Shown here in pieces: positions 9,250 through 14,323 of a DNA stretch of 14,323 nt. The notes beneath the pieces are model-generated. The model was given only the letters and a program-made list of their open reading frames with translations. It ran no database searches and was not told the DNA's origin. Every line of letters starts with the position of its first letter. Position 1 is the first letter of the stretch. Location of the stretch: assembly GCA_003665825.1 (NCBI GenBank), contig QPFY01000086.1, positions 1 to 14,323 on the forward strand, given 5' to 3'. Origin of the DNA: Microbotryum silenes-acaulis (lineage: Eukaryota > Basidiomycota > Microbotryomycetes > Microbotryales > Microbotryaceae). Made by a program: the position numbers and the translations under genes.

Positions 9250-9412
9250 TAAAAAAGAGTTGGCTCTTGAGTTAGGTAGTGGCCCCAGAGGCAAAAAAGT
9301 CACGTGATATTGTGTTTTTGATCTTCATTGCATCGACTCAACATCAGCACGACCCAGTGTAGCTCGAACTTTTCGCGGTGCTGCAAAGAGATTGCGCTCA
9401 TGTCCTGTCGCC

Positions 9413-9559
9413 GCACCGTGCGGTGCCGAATCCAGATTCCTGTTCCCGCACCGTGCGGTGCCGAAACCAGATTCTTGTTCTCGCACCGTCCGGTGCCGAA
9501 ACAGATCTCACTCGAGGGAGAAGACTGCGCTCGATTCCTGTTCCCGCACCGGCCGGTGC
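9413..9559. repeat. Four tandem palindromic units
   Basis: The inverted repeat GCACCG-NN-CGGTGC occurs at 9413-9426, 9448-9461, 9483-9496 and 9546-9559. Spacing is 35, 35 and 63 bases, with a shared tail of CGAAACCAGATTC type between units. The six-base arms are invariant while the central pair changes: TG, TG, TC, GC. The last unit is therefore a perfect 14-base palindrome. This pattern could be a cluster of sites for a dimeric DNA-binding protein, or a young minisatellite. Confidence 0.85.
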
Positions 9560-9687
9560 CGATTCTGATTTAACTCGAGACACAGGATCGCGCCAAGACT
9601 TAAGCTCAGTGCGATGGGTGGTCAATAGGGACGATCTTATTTCCAATTCAAACAATCATTAATATTTCCACCTATCTCTGACCAGTC

Positions 9688-10093
9688 CTACTTTCCAGCC
9701 TTCATCCTTTCTAAAAAGGCCGCACGAGCTGTAGTGGTAGCATCCCGTTTCGGAACCCTAGCCCTTTCTTGCAGGCCAGATACAGCAACTTCTTTCCTTG
9801 AGCTCTTGCGCTTGGCGGGCTGCTTTCCTTTCGCACCGGGCTCGCTTCCCCTCATCTTCTTCTTCCTTGCCTGACCTTCCTTGTCGGAATCGGAGTCGGA
9901 TTCTTCGGGCTCGACGGATTCGGCGGGATTAACCGACTTGGCTGCCGCAAGAGCCCCTAATTGTGCCTTCTTAGAGGGCACTCTCTTCTTCTTGGGTGGA
10001 GGAGCCGTCTCAGCGTCGGAGTCCTCGCTGAGGGCAGTGCTAATAGCGCGATCAGCCGCTTGATCTCGGCCGTCTCTGCTGCGCTTGCGCTCG
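9688..10093 (-). CDS. Terminal exon of a lysine-rich, probably nuclear protein
   Basis: The frame is open on the minus strand from a TGA at 10114-10116 to the TAG at 9688-9690. It reads ERKRSRDGRDQAADRAISTA, then LSEDSDAETAPPPKKKRV, an acidic PEESDSDSDKEG stretch, KKKMRGSEPGAKGKQPAKRK, and ends AAFLERMKAGK. PPPKKKRV resembles a classical nuclear localisation signal. The alternation of acidic Ser/Asp blocks with Lys/Arg blocks suits a disordered chromatin- or nucleolus-associated protein, function unknown. The only Met codons are near the C-terminus, so this should be a 3' exon; a plausible acceptor (TGCAAG) puts its first base near 10093. The DNA upstream runs into the satellite at 10184-10840, so I cannot find earlier exons. 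It may be truncated. Confidence 0.55.
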
Positions 10094-10183
10094 CTTGCAG
10101 CAGTATATACGTATCATAGGTGGGGTACAGCCCAATTACGGGTTACATTTTTGATTAGAACCCCAAATCCCCAGTGAAAATGA

Positions 10184-10840
10184 AAAGTGACAGTGCAGGG
10201 GGAATTGCTCGTGCACTGATGAAATCCATTCATTCGGCAAAACCGCCAAATCGCAGTGCACGGGGAATTGCTCGTGCACTGCTGAAATCCACTTTTTCGG
10301 CAAAACCGCCAAATCGAGGTGCACGGTCAATTGCTCGTGCACTGCTGAAATCCACTTTTTCGACTCTGAGGGCGGCACGGGTCAAAAACCGCCAAATCGA
10401 GGTGCACGGTCAATTGCTCGTGCACTGCTGAAATCCACTTTTTCGACTCTGAGGGGCGGCACAAGTCTCGAGGTGCACGGGAATTGCTCGTGCACTGCTG
10501 AAATCCACTTTTTCGACGCTGAAGGGCGGCACAAGTCGAAAACCGTCAAATCGAGGTGCACGGTCGATTGCTCGTGCACTGCTGAAATCCACTTTTTCGA
10601 CTCTGAGGCGGCACGGGTCAAAAACCGTCAAATCGAGGTGCACGGTCAATTGCTCGTGCACTGCTGAAATCCACTTATTCGGCAAAACCGCCAAATCGCA
10701 GTGCACGGGGAATTGCTCGTGCACTGCTGAAATCCACTTGCTCGACGCTGGAGGGCGGCACAAGTCAAAAACCGCCAAATCGAGGTGCACGGGGAATTGC
10801 TCGTGCATTGCGAGATGGCAGTGCAGCGTGAAACCCCGTG
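10184..10840. repeat. Hairpin-bearing satellite, nine units
   Basis: The word TTGCTCGTGCA recurs at 10205, 10268, 10331, 10414, 10484, 10568, 10650, 10713 and 10797. Distances are 63, 63, 83, 70, 84, 82, 63 and 84, so there are short units and long units; the long ones add about 20 bases of CTCTGAGGGCGGCACGGGTC type. Most units carry the inverted repeat GTGCACG...CGTGCAC around a 10-base centre (GGGAATTGCT or GTCAATTGCT). In two units (10253-10282 and 10698-10727) the arms extend to ten perfect pairs. Common flanks are GAAATCCACTTTTTCG and AAACCGCCAAATCG. Long open frames on both strands are by-products of the repeat. Confidence 0.92.
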
Positions 10841-10883
10841 CACCGAGTAAGCCTGAGCCCCGAGCGCTGAACCGAGATTGGAT

Positions 10884-10906
10884 CCGAAATGGGAAACCCA
10901 TTTCGG
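10884..10906. repeat. Perfect 10-base inverted repeat, 3-base loop
   Basis: CCGAAATGGG and CCCATTTCGG flank AAA. It lies about 50 bases beyond the satellite's last unit. As RNA it would form a tight hairpin; no T-run follows that would suggest a terminator. Confidence 0.75.
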
Positions 10907-10949
10907 GCTTCGGCGTATCGCTAGAGCTGAGCCACGGCAGACTTGAGGA

Positions 10950-12040
10950 CTTGTAGACGTTGATAAGTTGATTGCAACTCTGTCACGATCACAGCTGGCT
11001 TATATAGGCTTGATTTGTCCTATTCTGCGTTGTTTTTTCAGTATACTCAATTTTACTAGTCGTTGTGGCCTCGTCTGAGGCATGTCCGAGTCGACTTCAG
11101 CGCGCGCGCCAACGCTCCTGTCCCTCTCCCCACTCACTCGCCCGACCCGACTCGACTCAGCTCTGAAACCACTACACCACAACGCTCTCCCCACATCACC
11201 CAATCGGCAAGATGCAGCTCGGCCACTCTCGACGGACGCTCGCAGTGTCCCTTCGTGCGGGCTGACGCAGGCACGGTGCGACGTCGCACGACAAGACTAT
11301 CAACAACTCCAACCTCGTCATCTGTGGCACGATACGCTCAACAGGTTGATCTGAAAGGGCGTGGTTACTTTCAGCTGCGTCGTAGCTTACGTCGATGCAT
11401 CGCTCGAGCGTTCTCGGTCGGACATGTGCTCGGTCACCCAATCGCCTCGATCACCCTGTTCGCACTCTCGCTACTCGACCGATGGGTGTGGTGAGCCCTT
11501 CATTCAGATAGTCCTCAGCTCTCGTCTCATTCGCTCACCTCATGTTTGTCTTTGCTGCTCACCACTCTAGTTCAGATCGCGCGTTTGCCGACTCGCTGGC
11601 ATCCGAGCTTCGCACTGAACCGCTCTGTGACTTGTACAAACATACTCTGCGATCGCAATGCACAACCCACATCAGCTCCATCGAGGAGACGCTCACCCTT
11701 CCCCGGGTCTCGAATCGATGCATATGTCACTCGACCACATCGCCGCACCCCGAACACCACTATCGACCGGTGACGATCTCCTCCGCCACCCCCACATCGT
11801 TCACTCTCGTCGACAAGATTGACCAATCGCACGAGTGCAATCACTCGCTGTCACATGTCTTTCTTCGAATCGAAGAGTCTCATCGACGCGGCAAGCTCAG
11901 GGTTTGTCGGAACATGTGATGCACGACCCGACTGATTTCGTCGATGTCGAGATCCGAGACCTGCATCGGCTCGAGCACTTTCACTCCGTCTCAACCGCCC
12001 GCGACTTACTCAACCTCCGCGCTTGTCAGCCAGCTCATCG
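10950..12040. other. TCGA-rich stretch without credible genes
   Basis: Frames of 60-143 codons are open on both strands, but they are rich in Ser, Arg, Thr and His and have no recognisable domain. Words such as CTCGACTCG, TCGACTC and CACTCGC recur. This looks like repeat-derived or low-complexity DNA. An AT-rich patch lies near 11010-11060. Confidence 0.5.
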
Positions 12041-12865
12041 AGTCATTCGTCCCAAGTCACTACGTCTCAACTCGTCGCTTCAAACATACCACATTCCAGC
12101 TCGCCTTCCTCGCCATCCAACTTGATTGGACTTGCACGCTGGCTTTCAAGCTCGTCGATCGCATCATCCAATTGACTTTCGGGCAAAACTGTCGAGATTC
12201 GCCACGGAACACCTCGTCGCTTCACATTTTACTCGACCTCCATCCTACGTTGCGCAGGTTGAAGCGTCAAGACGCGACTCGAACTTCTTCGGATCGCTCG
12301 AATTGGGCCTCGAACTGTGACAATTTTTCGCACTCTCAATCGACCTCGGCGCTTCGCTCGACCAGCTTGTTACGTGCGATCAGCATCCACCTCTCCGATT
12401 TGCACGTTCGTACACGCTTCTGAAAGTCTGGTCATGCGGTCATGGACTGCGATCGGCGTCGCATGGCGCTCCACCTCCTCTCGCTTCGCTTCTTGCACTC
12501 ACCTCCCAGGGTTTCGACGAAATTGCTCGGCAGTTACTAAGCGAGCAAACGTCCGAACGGTCAGTGAGTGTCTTCAACCTGAAGGCATAATCTTCCTCCA
12601 CACCTCGCGTTGCAAGTATGTGCAGTCTTGCTCATGTTTGACTTTTGATTTGCTCCACCGGGTCTCAGATTTCTGCCTGCGCTCAAGTCGACTCTTTGGA
12701 CTCCCATTTGCTCCCAACCGTTTCCAGTGCGTCTCCCGGAAGAAAGATCGTCCACCATTTTCCAATTGGGATCGACAATCTCCTGGCGAAGCTTGCTTTG
12801 CTCGACCTCGACCTCCTCTCGATCGCCCTGACCTCAAAACTCAACTCGGTGCGACCGTTCGTTGA
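12040..12865 (+). repeat. Dispersed repeat family, copy B
   Basis: Aligns to copy C (13600-14323) over most of its length with an offset of about 1500-1533 bases. Shared words include GGACTTGCACGCTGG, CACTCTCAATC/CACTCCCAATC, TTCCTCCACA, TTGCTCCACCGGG and CGACTCTTTGGACTCC. Its left limit is uncertain. It extends about 240 bases further right than truncated copy A. Confidence 0.7.
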
Positions 12866-13599
12866 GGAGCGTGTAAGCTCTCATCTTTGCCGCTGCTGCC
12901 TCGCCCACTTGTCATTCGCCGATCCTCGTACCACTCGACTCGACTCGACTTTCTTTCACTGCATGAAGACACGACGACGCAACGCTTTGCCGTCATGCCG
13001 AGACGTCACTTGCTCGGTACTTGCGGCTCGACCTTACCCGACCCGGCCCTTGATGTGTGACCCGGAATCGGCTAAGGCAAGGGGAACACACCCTCACCAT
13101 CCCCAATTGGAACGACTCGATAACGAGCTCGAAGGTAGCTACAGTTGCGTCCGGGCTATGTCAATTGCTCACTTGAGCCCTCGGGACCGGAACTGCTCGA
13201 CCTCGGACGACTCGCTCAGACCGCCCACAGTGAGCTGTTTTGATCTGGGCTCTGGCTTGCGATTTTGCACTCCTTGCTGATGAGACGAAGATATGCCGTG
13301 TCACCGCGTACTGCAGATCGTTGGTCACGGAAGACCTGGAATGGGAGCGCTCACTCGAATGGACCTTCGCACGAATTCGCTCACACGCTCGCACGTCCCA
13401 CAGCCGAGTTCGTGAATTACCATTCCTCGGTTTCTCTTGCGAACAAGGTCCCAGCACGCAGACTAGTTGCGGCCTTCTCGCCACGGAGGTCCGCCGGAGA
13501 TCCTAGCTCGCCCAGCAGCTTTCGAGCCGCTGCGAGCGGTTTGCTCGATCGCCCGCCCTCGTCATCCAGCTTGTCAAGGCAACACAGACCGTCTGCGTT
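12866..13599. other. Stretch between repeat copies B and C
   Basis: TCGA-rich with an ACTCGACTCGACTCG run near 12940-12952. The longest frames (211 codons at 12645-13280, 177 codons at 13265-13798, both plus strand) have no recognisable motif, and they overlap the repeat copies in frames that the other copies do not keep open. I see no gene. Confidence 0.45.
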
Positions 13600-14323
13600 T
13601 CATCTCATGGCACCTCAACAACCCACCTTCCCGCTCGTCTCCTTGCCGTTCAAGTTGACCGGACTTGCACGCTGGGTTCCTACCTCGTCGATCGCACCGA
13701 CCAATCGACTTGCTGGCAAAGCTGTCAAGATTCCCCACGGAACGCCTCCTCATCCGTTCAAATCTTACTCTAACACCGTCCTACGTTGGGCACGTTGATC
13801 CGCACAGCCAGGACTCGGGCTTCTTCGGGCCCACTCGGCGCTCGAATTCGGTGACGATCCTTCGCACTCCCAATCAACCTCGGCGATTCGCTCGACCGGC
13901 TGGATATGTACAATCACCATCCACCTCTGCGATATGCACGTTCGTACAGACTCTGGTTATTCGGTCGTGGATAGTGCTTAGCGACGCACGGTGTTCCATC
14001 CCCTCTCGCTTGGTAGCGACGAACTCGTTTGGCGGTCACTAAGCGCTCAACGTCCGCAAGGTCAGTGCATGCCTTCAAATTGAAATGCTTTCCTTCCTCC
14101 ACAACCTCGTATTGCAAGTGTGTGCACTATCGCTCATGTTTGACGGTTGAATTGCTCCACCGGGCCTTAGTTTCCCAACTGCGCTCAACTCGACTCTTTG
14201 GACTCCGAACTGCTCGCAACCGTTTTCAGTCCGTCTCCGGAAGAATGGTCGTCGACTCTTTCCAATTGAGGTTTCAGACGCTTTTGGCGGACTTGCTCTG
14301 CTCGACTTTGAACTCCTCTCGAT
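13600..14323 (+). repeat. Dispersed repeat family, copy C (runs off the window)
   Basis: Partner of copy B, still matching at the last base: both share AACTCCTCTCGAT/GACCTCCTCTCGAT at that point. Divergence from B is by substitutions and small gaps, including loss of the TTCTTGCACTCACCT segment at about 14010. Confidence 0.7.

Noticed and set aside
9328..9662. Small proteins across the palindrome array, such as the one with repeated RCRNQILV-like words
   Set aside because: The repetition follows the 35-base DNA unit, which is not a multiple of three, so it is not a conserved protein repeat.
10184..10840. Regularly spaced repeats as a CRISPR array
   Set aside because: The sequence between the repeated words is itself repeated, spacing changes between 63 and 84 bases, and the surrounding genes are spliced eukaryotic ones.
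10136..10901. Minus-strand proteins of 79-163 residues with a repeated KWISAVHEQ motif
   Set aside because: They come from reading the satellite. Unit lengths of 70, 82 and 83 are not multiples of three, so the frame breaks from unit to unit.
11063..13798. Plus-strand frames of 90-211 codons in the TCGA-rich region
   Set aside because: They have Ser/Arg/Thr-rich composition and no domains, they overlap each other in different frames, and aligned repeat copies do not keep the frames open.

Overview
The window looks like accessory, repeat-rich DNA from a filamentous basidiomycete. The evidence is a FunK1 (fungal-type protein kinase, Pfam Pkinase_fungal) gene family with short introns of 75-87 bases carrying GT...AG ends, a spliced gene structure with no operons, and long stretches of G+C- and TCGA-rich non-coding DNA. 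FunK1 expansions are typical of Agaricomycetes. I cannot name the species.

Layout. (1) 1-1880: FunK1 copy 1, lacking its first exon because the window starts inside it, and frameshifted at several places. (2) 1881-5899: mostly gene-free DNA with a weak minus-strand F-box/LRR-like fragment (2886-3206), a possible decayed minus-strand gene (about 3500-4190), small simple repeats and some inverted repeats. (3) 5900-8447: FunK1 copy 2, complete from start to stop across four exons, interrupted by two single-base frameshifts. (4) 8785-9222: copy A of a diverged dispersed repeat, ending at an 18-base C run. (5) 9413-9559: four tandem palindromic units. (6) 9688-about 10093, minus strand: terminal exon of a lysine-rich, disordered, probably nuclear protein. 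(7) 10184-10840: a nine-unit satellite in which most units carry a GTGCACG/CGTGCAC inverted repeat. (8) 11000-14323: TCGA-rich DNA without credible genes, holding copies B and C of the dispersed repeat.

The strongest observation is the relation between the two kinase copies. Bases 1-1570 and 6563-8137 align with no substitution that I could find, but with eleven single-base differences in run length. Where one copy is out of frame the other usually is not, and a consensus of the two reads as one intact kinase. Beyond 1571/8138, inside the last exon, the copies become clearly diverged and stay so to 2208/8778. This is either a very recent duplication or gene-conversion tract sequenced with homopolymer errors, or an assembly artefact. 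I see no multi-gene pathway: the kinases and the nuclear protein are unrelated single genes set among repeats. The most unusual non-coding structures are the hairpin satellite and the palindrome array flanking the nuclear-protein exon.
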